Source: Pseudomonas sp. 102515 (lineage in GTDB: Bacteria > Pseudomonadota > Gammaproteobacteria > Pseudomonadales > Pseudomonadaceae). Taken from it: DNA of 64,000 nt. Positions within the stretch are counted from its first letter, which is position 1; each line of letters opens with the position of its first letter. The notes beneath the pieces are model-generated. The model was not told the DNA's origin and searched no databases. It saw only the letters and a program-made list of their open reading frames with translations. Both the position numbers and the translations under genes were made by a program. Location of the stretch: NCBI RefSeq assembly GCF_031085165.1, contig NZ_JAVHTY010000005.1, positions 124,001 through 188,000 on the forward strand, written 5' to 3'. Below are positions 46,204 through 56,218 of the stretch, in pieces.

Positions 46204-46653
46204 ATGAGCATCATTGCCGAGTTCAAGAAATTCGCCATGAGAGGCAACGTGGTCGACCTGGCGGTCGGCATCATCCTGGGCGCGGCTTTCGGCAAGATCG
46301 TGTCGTCCTTCGTGGCCGACATCATCACGCCGCCGCTGGGCCTGTTGCTGGGGGGCGTGGACTTCTCGCAACTGGCGATCACCCTGAGGGCCGCCGTGGG
46401 TGACCAGCCGGCCGTGGTCATGTCCTACGGCAAGTTCCTGCAGACCATCTTCGACTTCGTGATCATCGCCTTCGCCATCTTCATGGCGATCAAGGTGCTC
46501 AACCGCCTGCGCCTGCATCAGGAGTCCGCACCGTCCGGCCCGACCAAGGATCAGGTGCTGCTGACCGAGATCCGTGATCTGCTGAAAGAACAGAACAGCC
46601 AGGCGCCCGCGGCCCCCGTAGTGAAGCAGGAGCCGCCGATCAACCCGCTGTAA
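46204..46653 (+). CDS. mscL: Large-conductance mechanosensitive channel
   Basis: A 149-residue inner-membrane protein, slightly longer than E. coli MscL. N-terminal helix [43 protein letters not shown] is the first gate helix, and the second segment is [20 protein letters not shown]. The C-terminal helical bundle holds TEIRDLLK. It opens under hypo-osmotic membrane tension. The ATG at 46204 follows AAGGAG. It points towards the TerC-like gene. Confidence 0.95.
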   Translation: MSIIAEFKKFAMRGNVVDLAVGIILGAAFGKIVSSFVADIITPPLGLLLGGVDFSQLAITLRAAVGDQPAVVMSYGKFLQTIFDFVIIAFAIFMAIKVLNRLRLHQESAPSGPTKDQVLLTEIRDLLKEQNSQAPAAPVVKQEPPINPL

Positions 46654-46675
46654 TGTCCGCGTCGAACCCGCTTCG

Positions 46676-48229
46676 CTAGGAGGCGGGTCGCTCCAGGCGG
46701 ATCCAGCCGATCCGCCGACCCTTGACCGACTCCACCGTCAATTGCCAGCCCTGGTATTCCAGGCGATCGCCGACCACCGGCAGGCGTCCCAGCAGGTCCA
46801 CCACCAGGCCGCCAAGGGTCTGATAATCCTCGTTTTCCGCGATCTGGAAGCCGGTGCGCTGGGCCAGGGGATGCAGCGTCAGGCCACCGCTGGCGCGATA
46901 GCCGTTCTCCACCTTCTCCAGCTCCGGCAGGCTGTCTTCGCTGGCGTCCGGTAGCTCACCGGCGATGGCCTCGAGGATGTCGGTCAAGGTCAGCAGGCCT
47001 TCGAAACCACCGAATTCGTTGACCACGAAGGCCACGTGGGTCGAGGCGGCGCGCAGTTGCTCCAGGGCGCCGAGCACCGTGGCCTGGGCCGGCAGGTGGA
47101 TGGGCGTACGCACGCGATTGCGCAGGTCGGGGGTCTGGCCCTGCAGGATGTCGGTGAACAGCTCCTTCTTGTGCACGTAGCCGAGGGGTTCGTCGATGTT
47201 GCCGTTCACCACCAGCGGCAAGCGCGAGTGGGCCGAGGCCAGCAACTGTTCACGCAAGCGCTCCGGGTCGGCGTCGGCATCGAGGATGTCGACGTCGGCG
47301 CGGGCGGTCATCACCGTGCGCACCGGGCGCTCGCCCAGCTGCAGCACGCCACTGATCATCAGGCGCTCGCGGCGATCGAAGACCGGGCCTTCGCCCTTCT
47401 CGCCTTCCATCAGCTCGGCGATGTCCTCGTCCATCTCGTCTTCGCGCAGGCGACCGCCCAGCAGGCGCAACACGGCCTGGGAGGTCCGCTCGCGCATGCC
47501 GAGACGCTCGTTCAACTGACGCTTGCGCTTCCAGCGCACCACCTGGTTGGCCAGCTCGATGAGGATCGAGAAGCCGATGGCGGCATAGAGATAGCCCTTG
47601 GGAATGTGGAAGCCCAGGCCTTCGGCGGTCAGGCTCAGACCGATCATCATCAGGAAACCCAGGCACAGCATGATCACCGTGGGGTGGGCGTTGACGAAGG
47701 CGGTCAGCGGCTTGCTCGCCACCAGCATCAGACCGATGGAGATGATCACGGCGATCATCATCACGCTCAGGTGCTCGACCATGCCCACGGCGGTGATGAC
47801 GGCGTCCAGCGAGAACACGGCGTCGAGCACCACGATCTGCGCGACCACCGGCCAGAAGGCCGCGTAGGCACGATTGCCACCGGTCTTGTGGGTGTGGCCC
47901 TCGATGCGTTCGTGCAACTCGGTGGTGGCCTTGAACAGCAGGAAGATACCGCCGAACAGCATGATGAGGTCCCGGCCGGAGAAGGCCTTGCCGAACACCT
48001 CGAACAGCGGTTCGGTGAGGGTCACCATCCAGGAGATGCTGGCCAGCAGGCCCAGGCGCATGATCAGCGCCAGCGACAGGCCGATCACCCGCGCCTTGTC
48101 CCGCTGCGCGGGCGGCAGCTTGTCGGCGAGGATGGCGATGAAGACCAGGTTGTCGATGCCCAGGACGATTTCCAGGACGATCAGGGTGAGCAGTCCCAAC
48201 CAGGCGGTGGGATCGGCGATCCATTCCAT
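46676..48229 (-). CDS. TerC-family membrane protein with CBS and CorC/HlyC domains
   Basis: A 517-residue protein of the YegH/YoaE type. Residues 1-240 form the TerC membrane domain ([18 protein letters not shown], the conserved VLGIDN motif), about 290-420 a CBS pair ([18 protein letters not shown]), and 430-515 a CorC_HlyC-type domain ([10 protein letters not shown]). TerC proteins act in metal export, notably Mn, and loading of secreted enzymes; the exact role of this subtype is unproven. The 230-bp upstream region shows no yybP-ykoY-type riboswitch. It follows mscL tail to tail. Confidence 0.88.
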   Translation of the reverse strand: MEWIADPTAWLGLLTLIVLEIVLGIDNLVFIAILADKLPPAQRDKARVIGLSLALIMRLGLLASISWMVTLTEPLFEVFGKAFSGRDLIMLFGGIFLLFKATTELHERIEGHTHKTGGNRAYAAFWPVVAQIVVLDAVFSLDAVITAVGMVEHLSVMMIAVIISIGLMLVASKPLTAFVNAHPTVIMLCLGFLMMIGLSLTAEGLGFHIPKGYLYAAIGFSILIELANQVVRWKRKRQLNERLGMRERTSQAVLRLLGGRLREDEMDEDIAELMEGEKGEGPVFDRRERLMISGVLQLGERPVRTVMTARADVDILDADADPERLREQLLASAHSRLPLVVNGNIDEPLGYVHKKELFTDILQGQTPDLRNRVRTPIHLPAQATVLGALEQLRAASTHVAFVVNEFGGFEGLLTLTDILEAIAGELPDASEDSLPELEKVENGYRASGGLTLHPLAQRTGFQIAENEDYQTLGGLVVDLLGRLPVVGDRLEYQGWQLTVESVKGRRIGWIRLERPAS

Positions 48230-48462
48230 CAGCAGCGGACCTCCGTCTGAAGGGGCCGAACGGCCACGGAGGGGATAAGGCGGGAGGGGGTGTCAGCCGC
48301 ACCCGGCACAAGGGCCGGGGGCGGCTCGGATCTGTCACTGCTCATCGGGACTCGAAAGGTTGCCTTGGAAACTCCGATCCTAGAGCAACGCGGGCCCAAA
48401 GCTAAAGGCCCAACCTTTTCCAATTGTGAAGAAAACGTAAAGACGCCGGTGCGACGAGGTCT

Positions 48463-49239
48463 TTACCAGTAGTTCTCCACCGCCACCTGGCCGGGTCGGC
48501 GACTCAACGCCAGCTGCAAATCACGGGTCTTGAGCAACTGGCGGGTGTCGTCGACCATCTCCGGATTGCCGCAGATGAGGATGCGCGAGTGCTCGGGCGA
48601 GAGGTCGACGCCGGCGGCGCGTTCCAGCTCGCCGTTCTCGATCAGGGTGGTGATGCGGCCACGTAGCGCGCCAGGGTGATCCTCGCGGGTGACCACGGGG
48701 ACATAGACCAGGCGATCGGTGAGGCCTTCGAGGTGCTCCACCTGGCCGTAACCGCGGATGACCTCTTGGTAGGCCAGGTCACGGGCTTCGCGCACGCTGT
48801 AGACCAGCACGATGCGCTCGAAGCGCTCCCAGGTGTCGGGTTCCTGCAGCATCGACAGGAAGGGCGCGAGGCCGGTACCGGTGGCCAGCAGCCAGAGATC
48901 ACGACCACCGCCGAAGCGCTCCAGGGTGAGATAGCCATAGGGCTGCTTTTCCACCAGCAGCTCGTCGCCCTCGCGCAGACGGCTCAGCTCGCTGGTGAAG
49001 GCGCCACCGGGCACCACGATGGAGAAGAATTCGAGGAACTCATCGTGGGGCGCCGAGACCATGGAGTAGGCCCGCCAGACGATGTCGCCATCGGCCTTGC
49101 GCACGCCCAGCCGGGCGAATTGGCCGGCGCGAAAGCGATAGCGCGGGTCGCGGGTGGTCCTCAGGCTGAAGAGGTTGTCGCTCCAGGGCCAGACGGCGGT
49201 GATCGTCTCGCGGGTGAACTTGTCTTCGGTGGCGGTCAT
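48463..49239 (-). CDS. fpr: Ferredoxin-NADP reductase
   Basis: A 258-residue flavoprotein moving electrons between NADPH and ferredoxin or flavodoxin. FAD-binding signatures are RAYSMVSAP (RxYS) and GGAFTSEL; NADP-binding is LLATGTGLAPFLSML and LVYSVREARD. It ends in ENYW, the C-terminal aromatic that stacks on FAD; the YW ending resembles the subclass II (E. coli Fpr, Pseudomonas FprB) type. The ATG at 49239 is the homology start. A 180-bp structured repeat begins 29 bp upstream. Confidence 0.9.
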   Translation of the reverse strand: MTATEDKFTRETITAVWPWSDNLFSLRTTRDPRYRFRAGQFARLGVRKADGDIVWRAYSMVSAPHDEFLEFFSIVVPGGAFTSELSRLREGDELLVEKQPYGYLTLERFGGGRDLWLLATGTGLAPFLSMLQEPDTWERFERIVLVYSVREARDLAYQEVIRGYGQVEHLEGLTDRLVYVPVVTREDHPGALRGRITTLIENGELERAAGVDLSPEHSRILICGNPEMVDDTRQLLKTRDLQLALSRRPGQVAVENYW

Positions 49240-49268
49240 ACTGGCCTCTTTTTCCCGATTGCTTAGAG

Positions 49269-49448
49269 CCTGTTTACGATCTCGCGAGCTAGAGCCAAAC
49301 AAGGCCTAGGCGGCCCCGCGAAAATGGCTGAGGAAGCGGACCGGTCTCGTGCTCGCGTTTACGAGTGGTAAATGAGCATTCCGACCGGGCTGGCGACCCA
49401 GGCCATTTTCAACGCCGTTTGGCCGACGCGCAGCAGATCGTAAACAGG
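49269..49448 (-). repeat. 180-bp inverted-ended structured repeat, copy 2
   Basis: The ends are perfect 14-bp inverted repeats (CCTGTTTACGATCT 49269-49282, AGATCGTAAACAGG 49435-49448) and the arms continue pairing inward (GCCAAAC/GTTTGGC, GAAAATGGC/GCCATTTTC, CCGGTC/GACCGG, TTTAC/GTAAA). It has the same length as the copy at 37437-37616 and faces the same way, being directly upstream of a minus-strand gene (fpr). About 20 of 180 bases differ, with at least two compensatory pair changes. No target duplication is obvious. Confidence 0.85.
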
Positions 49449-49500
49449 TTCTTTGCACCATTGTCCCGCACTGGGCCGCCGATAAACACCGACAGAAACC

Positions 49501-50631
49501 ATGCCTTCTCTCGTCTCGCCCTTCGCCACCCTCGAACTCGACCGTCAGCCACCGCGCCGCGATGATCCCCTGCAGGCCTTCGACGCCGCCGACGAATACC
49601 TGCTGCAGCAGGTCGCCGAGGACGGCCTGGCCCCGTCCGCCCGGGTGCTGGTGCTCAACGACGGCTTCGGCGCCCTGGCCGCCAGTCTCGCCGCTCATGC
49701 CCGGGTCACCTCCAGTGGCGATTCGCACCTGGCGGCCCAGGCGCTGGCGGCCAACCTGGCGCGCAACGGCCTCGCCGCCGAGGCGGTGACCTTCGTCCCC
49801 GCCAGCGAGGCGACCAGCGGTCCCTTCGACCTGGTGCTGGTGCGGGTGCCCAAGACCCTGGCGTTGCTGGAAGAGCAGCTGATCCGCCTGCACGGCCAGT
49901 TGGCGCCGGGCGCCCGGGTGATCGCCGCCGGCATGCTCAAGCACCTGCCCCGCGCCGCCGGCGACCTGCTGGAGCGGCATATCGGCCCGGTACAGGCGTC
50001 GCTGGCGGTGAAGAAGGCGCGGCTGCTGTCCGCCACCCCCGAGGCACGGCCGGCGGTGGCCTCGCCCTATCCGAGTCGCTATCGCCTGGATGCTCCGCCG
50101 CTGACCCTGGTCAACCATGCCAATGTCTTCTGCCGCGAGGGCCTGGACATCGGCACCCGCGCCTTCCTGCCGCACTTGCCCCAGCAGCTGGGCCAGGCCC
50201 GGGTGGCCGATCTCGGCTGCGGCAACGGTGTGCTGGCGCTGGCCTGTGCCCTGGCCAACCCCGAGGCGCTCTTCACCCTGGTGGACGAGTCCTACATGGC
50301 GGTGCAGTCGGCGCGGGAGAACTGGACCGCGGCCTTCGGCGAGCGCCCGGTGGCGATCCACGCGGCCGACGGCCTGGCCGACCAGCCGCCGCGGTCGCTG
50401 GAGCTGATCCTCTGCAATCCGCCGTTCCACCAGCAGCAGGTGGTGGGCGATTTCCTCGCCTGGCGCATGTTCCAGCAGGCGCGAGCCGCGCTGACCGAGC
50501 AGGGCGAACTCTGGTTGGTGGGCAATCGCCACCTGGGTTACCACGTCAAGCTCAAGCGGCTGTTCAAGCGCGTCGAACAGATCGCGGCCACGCCGAAATT
50601 CGTGGTGCTCAGGGCGGTCCAACCCATCTGA
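49501..50631 (+). CDS. rlmG: 23S rRNA (guanine-1835-N2)-methyltransferase
   Basis: A 376-residue two-lobe methyltransferase. The N-terminal half is a degenerate methyltransferase domain; the C-terminal lobe carries the SAM motif [16 protein letters not shown] (about 235-252) and the catalytic N-methyltransferase motif CNPPFHQQQ (about 304-312). RsmC and RlmG share this layout; length, the LELDRQP opening and PSRYRLDAP favour RlmG. It methylates G1835 of 23S rRNA. It diverges from fpr. Confidence 0.88.
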   Translation: MPSLVSPFATLELDRQPPRRDDPLQAFDAADEYLLQQVAEDGLAPSARVLVLNDGFGALAASLAAHARVTSSGDSHLAAQALAANLARNGLAAEAVTFVPASEATSGPFDLVLVRVPKTLALLEEQLIRLHGQLAPGARVIAAGMLKHLPRAAGDLLERHIGPVQASLAVKKARLLSATPEARPAVASPYPSRYRLDAPPLTLVNHANVFCREGLDIGTRAFLPHLPQQLGQARVADLGCGNGVLALACALANPEALFTLVDESYMAVQSARENWTAAFGERPVAIHAADGLADQPPRSLELILCNPPFHQQQVVGDFLAWRMFQQARAALTEQGELWLVGNRHLGYHVKLKRLFKRVEQIAATPKFVVLRAVQPI

Positions 50632-50659
50632 CATCCATCCCGGAGCGAGAGCTGCCCGC

Positions 50660-52099
50660 GTGCCTTCCCTGCCCCTCGATCTCCACTACATCGCCCTGGT
50701 CCTCGAACTGATCGGCATCAGCGCGGCGATCCACGCCATCATCACGGTGCGTACCGCCCAGGGCGCCATGGCCTGGGCCATGGCCCTGGTGTTCATGCCC
50801 TTCCTCAGCCTGATTCCCTATCTGGTCTTTGGCCGGCGTCGCTTCGACAGCTATGTGAAGGCGCGGCGTCAGGCCGACGAGGAGATGGCGCACCAGGCCG
50901 CCGAGCTGGACTGGCGGCCCTGGATCGCCGAGGCCATGGCCGCCCAGCAGTGCAGCGCGGCGAATCGCAAGCTCAAGGCCATGACCGCCCTCACCGGCAC
51001 GCCCTGCGTCGCCAACAACCAGGTGCGCCTGCTGATCAACGGCGAGGAAACCTTCGCCGCCATCCTCGCGGCCATCCGTGGGGCACAGAAGGTGGTGCTG
51101 GTGCAGTTCTTCATCATCCACGACGACGCCCTCGGCCTGGCCCTGCAGAACACCCTGCTCGACCGGGCCCGGGCCGGGGTCAAGGTCTTTCTGCTGTACG
51201 ACGCCATCGGCAGTCATGCCCTGCCACGTGCCTATGTGGAGAAGCTGCGCGAGGCCGGTTGCGAGGTGAAGGGCTTCAGCAACCGCCGCGGGCTGATCAA
51301 CCGTTTCCAGGTCAATTTCCGCAACCACCGCAAGATCGTGATCGTGGATGGCGAGGTGGGCTTTACCGGCGGGCTCAACGTCGGCGACGAATACATGGGC
51401 CTCAAGCCGCCCCTGGCGCCCTGGCGCGACACCCACCTGGAACTGCGCGGCCCCGCCCTGGCCACCCTGCAGGAGACCTTCGCCCAGGACTGGTACTGGG
51501 TGACCCGGCGGTTGCCCACCCTGCTGCTGCCGGAACGCTACGAAGAAGGCGGCGTGCTCTGCCAGGTGGTGCCCAGCGGGCCGGCGGACGATCAGGAGAC
51601 CTGCTCGCTGTTCTTCGTCGAGGCCATCCACTCGGCGCGCCACCGCGTCTGGATCACCACGCCCTACTTCATTCCCGACGAAGCCGTTTCGGCAGCCTTG
51701 CGCCTGGCCGCCCTGCGCGGGGTCGACGTGCGCATCCTGTTGCCCTCGCGACCGGACCACAAGGTGGTCTATGCCGCCTCCTATCTCTATGCCTTCGAAG
51801 CGGTGCACGCCGGGGTGCGGGTGTTCCGCTACGGACCGGGCTTCCTGCACCAGAAGGTGGTGCTGATCGACGAGGACGTGGCCGCGGTGGGCAGCGCCAA
51901 TCTGGACAACCGCTCCTTCCGCCTCAACTTCGAGGTCATGGTCATGGTCATGGACGTCGCCTTCGCCTGGGAGGTACGCAAGATGCTGGAGCAGGACTTC
52001 AGTCGCTCCCGCGAACTGACCCCCGAGGACAACGCCGCCCTGCGCCGCTGGCGGCGGGTGGCCATGCGGGTGGCGCGGGTGTTTTCGCCGGTGCTCTAG
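50660..52099 (+). CDS. cls: Cardiolipin synthase A
   Basis: A 479-residue inner-membrane enzyme with two N-terminal membrane segments ([36 protein letters not shown]) and two HKD motifs: [19 protein letters not shown] near 225-240 and [25 protein letters not shown] near 395-420. It condenses two phosphatidylglycerols to cardiolipin. The start is a GTG at 50660 with a weak Shine-Dalgarno; a shorter start is possible but would cut the first segment. It is a second PLD-type synthase in this window. It is 28 bp after rlmG, so perhaps co-transcribed. Confidence 0.92.
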   Translation: MPSLPLDLHYIALVLELIGISAAIHAIITVRTAQGAMAWAMALVFMPFLSLIPYLVFGRRRFDSYVKARRQADEEMAHQAAELDWRPWIAEAMAAQQCSAANRKLKAMTALTGTPCVANNQVRLLINGEETFAAILAAIRGAQKVVLVQFFIIHDDALGLALQNTLLDRARAGVKVFLLYDAIGSHALPRAYVEKLREAGCEVKGFSNRRGLINRFQVNFRNHRKIVIVDGEVGFTGGLNVGDEYMGLKPPLAPWRDTHLELRGPALATLQETFAQDWYWVTRRLPTLLLPERYEEGGVLCQVVPSGPADDQETCSLFFVEAIHSARHRVWITTPYFIPDEAVSAALRLAALRGVDVRILLPSRPDHKVVYAASYLYAFEAVHAGVRVFRYGPGFLHQKVVLIDEDVAAVGSANLDNRSFRLNFEVMVMVMDVAFAWEVRKMLEQDFSRSRELTPEDNAALRRWRRVAMRVARVFSPVL

Positions 52100-52181
52100 G
52101 GCCTCGGAACCCGCGTTGCGACGGCCCGGTCCGATGCCCCATGGCGCCTAGCCCGGAGCGCCCCGCGCCCCCGGAGTCGCC

Positions 52182-53066
52182 ATGTCATTTCCCTCCCCCC
52201 TGCGTTGCGCCTGTGTGCTGGCGGGCTGCCTGACCGTGGCGGCCAACGCCGCGCCGCGCAGCGTGCCGTCCATCGAGAGCGAGGACGCCGCCCTGGGCAG
52301 CGTAGAGGTCGGCGAAACTTCCGGGCGCTTCCATCCGCAACTGGGCGTGGACGTACGCAACGGCGACTTTTCCCGTGGCAACTACGATGACGACGCGGCC
52401 AGCCTCGACCGTGTTCCGTTACACCTTCAGGCGGGCTTCGCCCTGGATCTGCATCAGGGGGCCGACGGCAGCACAGATGCCTGGCTGGTGTTCAGCAGCA
52501 GCAATGGCTTTCACAGCCCCTCCAGCGATGAGCAGGTCAGTCCCAGGCGCTGGTACGAGAGCAACAACCTGCTCGGCCTGGTGGTGTCGCCCGCGCAAGG
52601 CCTGAGGGTCGGCTTCGTCTACACGGTGAAGAGCAGTCCCAACGACGTCGCCGCCACCACCCAGGAGGCCAGCCTGACCCTGGCCTATCAGGCGGACACG
52701 GGCCTGGGTGCCTGGCGCCCGGGACTGGCGGTGACCACCCGCACCCAGGGCGACAGCGGTCTCTACACCCAGGGCAGCCTGGAACCCGGACTGGACCTCT
52801 CGGCCAGCGGCCTGCGCCTGAGCTTCCCCAGTGCCCTGGGGGTGGGCTGGAATGGCTTCTACGGACCGGATTCCGGCGACCGCCTCTATGCCCGCACCGG
52901 CCTGGCGCTGGAGCAGCCGTTCCGCTGGGGCGAGACGCGCTGGAGCGCTCGGGCGGAAGCCCTGGCGCTCTATCGCGACGGCGCCCAGCGCGAGTTGAGC
53001 GGTCCGGAGGGTGAGACCGACGGCGTGGTGCCCCAGGTGACCCTCAGCCTGTCCATGGCCTACTAG
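52182..53066 (+). CDS. Secreted protein, predicted outer-membrane beta-barrel of unknown function
   Basis: A 294-residue protein with a signal peptide-like start (SPLRCACVLAGCLTVAANA). The mature part has alternating short strands (RLYARTGLALEQPF, WSARAEALALYRD) and ends LSLSMAY, with a terminal aromatic, consistent with an outer-membrane barrel. I do not recognise a named family. Its stop (TAG 53064-53066) overlaps that of the convergent glutaminase gene (CTA 53063-53065 on the plus strand). Codon use matches its neighbours. Confidence 0.7.
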   Translation: MSFPSPLRCACVLAGCLTVAANAAPRSVPSIESEDAALGSVEVGETSGRFHPQLGVDVRNGDFSRGNYDDDAASLDRVPLHLQAGFALDLHQGADGSTDAWLVFSSSNGFHSPSSDEQVSPRRWYESNNLLGLVVSPAQGLRVGFVYTVKSSPNDVAATTQEASLTLAYQADTGLGAWRPGLAVTTRTQGDSGLYTQGSLEPGLDLSASGLRLSFPSALGVGWNGFYGPDSGDRLYARTGLALEQPFRWGETRWSARAEALALYRDGAQRELSGPEGETDGVVPQVTLSLSMAY

Positions 53067-54004
53067 CCCAGCGGCGCGACCCCAAGGCCCTCCACCAGAC
53101 TTTCCAGCGCGCGCAGGCCGGCCACCGAGTTGCCATAGCTGTCCAGGCGCGGGGACCAGACGCAGAGGCTCATCTGCCCCGGCACGATGGCGACGATGCC
53201 GCCCCCTACCCCGCTCTTGCCCGGCAGGCCGACGCGCCAGGCGAAGTCGCCCGCCGCATCGTAGAGGCCGCAGGTCAGCAACAGCGCATTGAGCTGGCGG
53301 GTCTGCTGCGGCGTCACCACCGCCTGGCCATCCTGGGGATTGACCCCACCGTTGGCCAGGAAGGCGAAGGCACGCGCCACATCGACGCAGCTCATGGCCA
53401 GGGCGCAGCCGTGGAAATAGACGTCGAGGACGTCGTTCACCTCGCTGTTGAGGTTGCCGTAGGCCTTCATCAGATAGGCCAGGGCGGCGTTGCGCGCCTT
53501 GTGGTCCATCTCCGAGCGGGCCACGCGGTCGTCGAAATTGATCGCCGGATTGCCCGCCAGGCGCCGCGCCTGTTCGCGCATCATCCAGTGGATGGACATG
53601 ATGCGTGACACCAGCAGTTCGCAGACCAGCAAGGCGCCGGCGTTGATGAAGGGATTGCGCGGCACGCCCTTCTCTTCTTCCAGCTGAGCCATGGAATTGA
53701 AGGCATGACCGGACGGCTCGCGGCCGACGCGGGTCCAGATGTCCGGCTCGTCCAGGCGCTGCATGGCGATCACCAGGTTGAGCACCTTGGAGATGGACTG
53801 GATGGAAAAGGCCGTGTCGGCCGCCCCGGCGCGCCAGACCTGACCCTTGACGTCGCAGACGGCGATGCCGAACTGATCCGGCGCCACCTCGGCCAGGGCC
53901 GGGATGTAGTCGGCCACCTCACCTTCGCCGAAGTGGCGCGGCGCGGCGGCGGCGATACGGTCGAGCAGCGGCTGCAGCTGATCGCGATCGAAAAGCTCTG
54001 GCAT
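53063..54004 (-). CDS. glsA: Glutaminase A
   Basis: A 313-residue cytosolic serine-dependent glutaminase converting glutamine to glutamate and ammonia. The catalytic Ser-x-x-Lys is in FSIQSISKVLNLVIAM, with INAGALLV, GVNPQDGQ and the glycine loop GLPGKSGVGGGIVA also conserved. ATG at 54004 (MPELFDRDQ) is the homology start. It is 10 or so residues longer than the common 300-residue form. No regulation visible. Confidence 0.93.
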   Translation of the reverse strand: MPELFDRDQLQPLLDRIAAAAPRHFGEGEVADYIPALAEVAPDQFGIAVCDVKGQVWRAGAADTAFSIQSISKVLNLVIAMQRLDEPDIWTRVGREPSGHAFNSMAQLEEEKGVPRNPFINAGALLVCELLVSRIMSIHWMMREQARRLAGNPAINFDDRVARSEMDHKARNAALAYLMKAYGNLNSEVNDVLDVYFHGCALAMSCVDVARAFAFLANGGVNPQDGQAVVTPQQTRQLNALLLTCGLYDAAGDFAWRVGLPGKSGVGGGIVAIVPGQMSLCVWSPRLDSYGNSVAGLRALESLVEGLGVAPLG

Positions 54005-54054
54005 AACGAATCCAAGGCGGGCGGGGGGCGCCAAGTGTAGGGGCCCTGGCGGCC

Positions 54055-55371
54055 TCAGGCGAGCCCCGCGGGCGACTGCAGGGGCAGGCGGATCTCGAAC
54101 CGCGCACCGCCTCGCGCACCAGTACTCAGGTCCAGGCGGCCACCCTGGTTTTCCACCGCGCGACGGCTGATGGCCAGGCCCAGGCCGAAGCCGCCAGTGG
54201 CGCGGTCGCGACTGCGATCCAGGCGGTAGAAGGGCTCGAAGACCCGTTCGCGCTCAACCTCGGCAATGCCTTCGCCGTCGTCTTCGATGGCGATCAGCAA
54301 CTCCTCGCCATCGTGGCGGACCGTTACCCAGACCTCGCGCTGGCAATAGCGCAGCGCATTGCCGACGAGATTCTGCAGGGCACGGGCGGTGAGGCGTGGC
54401 GCCAGCTCCACTCGCCTGGGTGCCTGCGTCACGTCCAGATGCACCGCGACGCCGCGGCGTTCCTGCCCCTCGGCGAAGTCGGCCAGCACGCTGTCGAGAA
54501 AGGCTTCGAGTTCCAGGCTCAGGCGTTCGGGCGGCTGCTGGCTGCTCTGCAGGCGGGCGAAGGACAGCAGTTCGTCGACCAGGGCATCCAGTTCGCGGAC
54601 GTGACGCACCAGTTGCTCAAGCTGCCGCTGGGTCTCGGCCGGCAGCGGATCGGCCTGCAGCAGCGCCAGGCCGAACTCCAGGCGTGACAGCGGCGTGCGC
54701 AATTCATGGGAAACGGCATTGAGCAGGTCGCGCTGCTGGACGATCAGCGCCTCCAGCTCCTGGGCCATGTCATCGAAGGCCCGCGCCACCTCGCCGATGT
54801 CCGAGCGCGGCGAGATGGCGGTGCGTTCGCCCAGATGGCCCTTGCCCAGGCGCGCCGCGGTACGTCGCAGCCGTTCCAGGTCACGCCAGTGCGGTCTCAG
54901 CCAGACATAGAGACAGACCAGCAGGGCCGCGCCGATCAGGGCGTTCATGGCCCAGTAGGTCAGGGCGATGTCGGTGGGCGCCTCGGGGATGCCGACCCAG
55001 AGCACCTGCTCCGCCGGCAGCGGCACCAGGGCCGCGCTGGGCTCGCCATAGTCGCCCAGGCGCACCTGCCGCTCGCCGGCTTCGAGCGCCGCGCGCTCTG
55101 CCGCGGTGAAGACCGGGTCGTCGAGCGCGACCAGTCGCAGGGTGATGGGCGCCAGATCCGTGGCTAGTTCCTGCTGCACCGCCGGCCAGCGCTCCGGCGG
55201 CGTGGTGACGAAGGCGCGCTGCGCCAGGCTGAGCGGGCCGTGCAACTGCTCCAGGGCGTAGCGGCTGTAACGCTCGTCGAACACCCTGATCAGCGCCTCG
55301 GGCACCAGGTAGCTGGCGGCGCCGTAGGTCACCAGCAGGATGAGGTAGAGGCGGACGAGGATCTTGAACAT
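54055..55371 (-). CDS. Sensor histidine kinase, RstB-like
   Basis: A 438-residue membrane kinase with two membrane segments (ILVRLYLILLVTYGAASYLV; WAMNALIGAALLVCLYVWL), a periplasmic sensor of about 110 residues, HAMP (about 165-215), phospho-His near 220 (NAVSHELRTPLSRLEFGLALLQ) and an ATPase domain with N-box LVGNALRYC and G-boxes EDDGEGIAE, GGFGLGLAISRR. The H-box sequence is the RstB subtype. Its ATG adjoins the stop of the regulator gene with no gap (55371/55372), so the pair forms one operon. Confidence 0.92.
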   Translation of the reverse strand: MFKILVRLYLILLVTYGAASYLVPEALIRVFDERYSRYALEQLHGPLSLAQRAFVTTPPERWPAVQQELATDLAPITLRLVALDDPVFTAAERAALEAGERQVRLGDYGEPSAALVPLPAEQVLWVGIPEAPTDIALTYWAMNALIGAALLVCLYVWLRPHWRDLERLRRTAARLGKGHLGERTAISPRSDIGEVARAFDDMAQELEALIVQQRDLLNAVSHELRTPLSRLEFGLALLQADPLPAETQRQLEQLVRHVRELDALVDELLSFARLQSSQQPPERLSLELEAFLDSVLADFAEGQERRGVAVHLDVTQAPRRVELAPRLTARALQNLVGNALRYCQREVWVTVRHDGEELLIAIEDDGEGIAEVERERVFEPFYRLDRSRDRATGGFGLGLAISRRAVENQGGRLDLSTGARGGARFEIRLPLQSPAGLA

Positions 55372-56067
55372 CTATTCCCACTCGGCCCGGGAGAGGAGAT
55401 AACCCTTGCCCCAGACGGTCTTGATCCGCCGGGCTTCGCCGGGGTGCTCCTCGAAGCGCCGGCGCAGCTTGGAGATGGCCACGTCCACCGAGCGGTCGAC
55501 GCCGTTGAATTCGATGCCGCGCAGCTGCTGGATGAGCTGGTCGCGGCTGAGCACCTCGCCGGCATGGCGCATGAGGATCGCCAGCAGGTTGAATTCGGTG
55601 GACGACAGCTCCACCAGCTGGTCGCGCCACCAGACCTGGCGTTCGCCCGGCAGCAGCTGCAGCTGGCCGATCGTCAGGCGATCATCGGCAGGCGCCTCGA
55701 CCAGCTGGCAGCGGCGCAGCAGGGTGCGGATGCGTGCCAGCAGCACCCGCGGTTCGCAGGGCTTGCTGACGTAGTCGTCGGCGCCGATCTCCAGCCCCAG
55801 CACCTGGTCGTGGCTGTCGTCCAGGGCGGTGAGCATCAGGATCGGCAGGCTCGGTTGGGCGGCGCGCAGCTGGCGGCAGACCTGCAGGCCGTCCAGCCCG
55901 GGCAGCATGACGTCGAGCACCACCAGCTGCGGCCGCAGGCGCTGCACCGCGGCCAGGGCTTCGTCGCCACGGCCGATCACCGTCACGGCATAGCCCTGGC
56001 GGCCCAGGTAGGTGGCGATGAGCTCGGCCAGGGCGATGTCGTCTTCGACGATGAGCAAGGGGATCAC
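55372..56067 (-). CDS. OmpR-family response regulator, RstA-like
   Basis: A 231-residue regulator starting at GTG 56067 (IPLLIVEDD follows); an ATG at 56100 would add 11 residues that do not fit the domain. Receiver: VEDD at 7-10, phospho-Asp52 in VVLDVMLPGLDG; winged-helix C-terminus: SSTEFNLLAILMRHAGEVLSRDQL and DVAISKLRRRFE. It partners the downstream kinase and probably controls the divergent RND operon through the direct repeats at 56131-56167 (inference). Confidence 0.9.
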   Translation of the reverse strand: MIPLLIVEDDIALAELIATYLGRQGYAVTVIGRGDEALAAVQRLRPQLVVLDVMLPGLDGLQVCRQLRAAQPSLPILMLTALDDSHDQVLGLEIGADDYVSKPCEPRVLLARIRTLLRRCQLVEAPADDRLTIGQLQLLPGERQVWWRDQLVELSSTEFNLLAILMRHAGEVLSRDQLIQQLRGIEFNGVDRSVDVAISKLRRRFEEHPGEARRIKTVWGKGYLLSRAEWE

Positions 56068-56130
56068 GGCAGGTCTTCGTGGCGGGAAAGTGCCGAGCAT
56101 AGCCGAGCCCCACGTGGGCGGGCGCGGGGC

Positions 56131-56167
56131 TTAACACTCTTTCACAAGAGGCCTACAGACGTTTACA
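56131..56167. promoter_or_regulatory. RstA-like regulator boxes between the response regulator and the RND operon
   Basis: Two pairs of 10-bp-phased direct repeats: TTAACA (56131-56136) with TTCACA (56141-56146), and TACA (56154-56157) with TTACA (56163-56167) in TACAGACGTTTACA. The second matches the layout of the RstA box TACATNTNGTTACA as I recall it (TACA-N5-TTACA). OmpR-type proteins bind such tandem half-sites on one face of the helix. It lies 52 bp before the RND adaptor start. Confidence 0.55.
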
Positions 56168-56218
56168 GGGTGGCTGGAGCGGGACGCCTACCATGGCGCT
56201 CTCCTGGAGGAAGCCCCG

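Noticed and set aside
48230..48462. Possible yybP-ykoY (Mn) riboswitch upstream of the TerC-family gene
   Set aside because: TerC genes often carry it, but I could not find its conserved core in this 233-bp leader.
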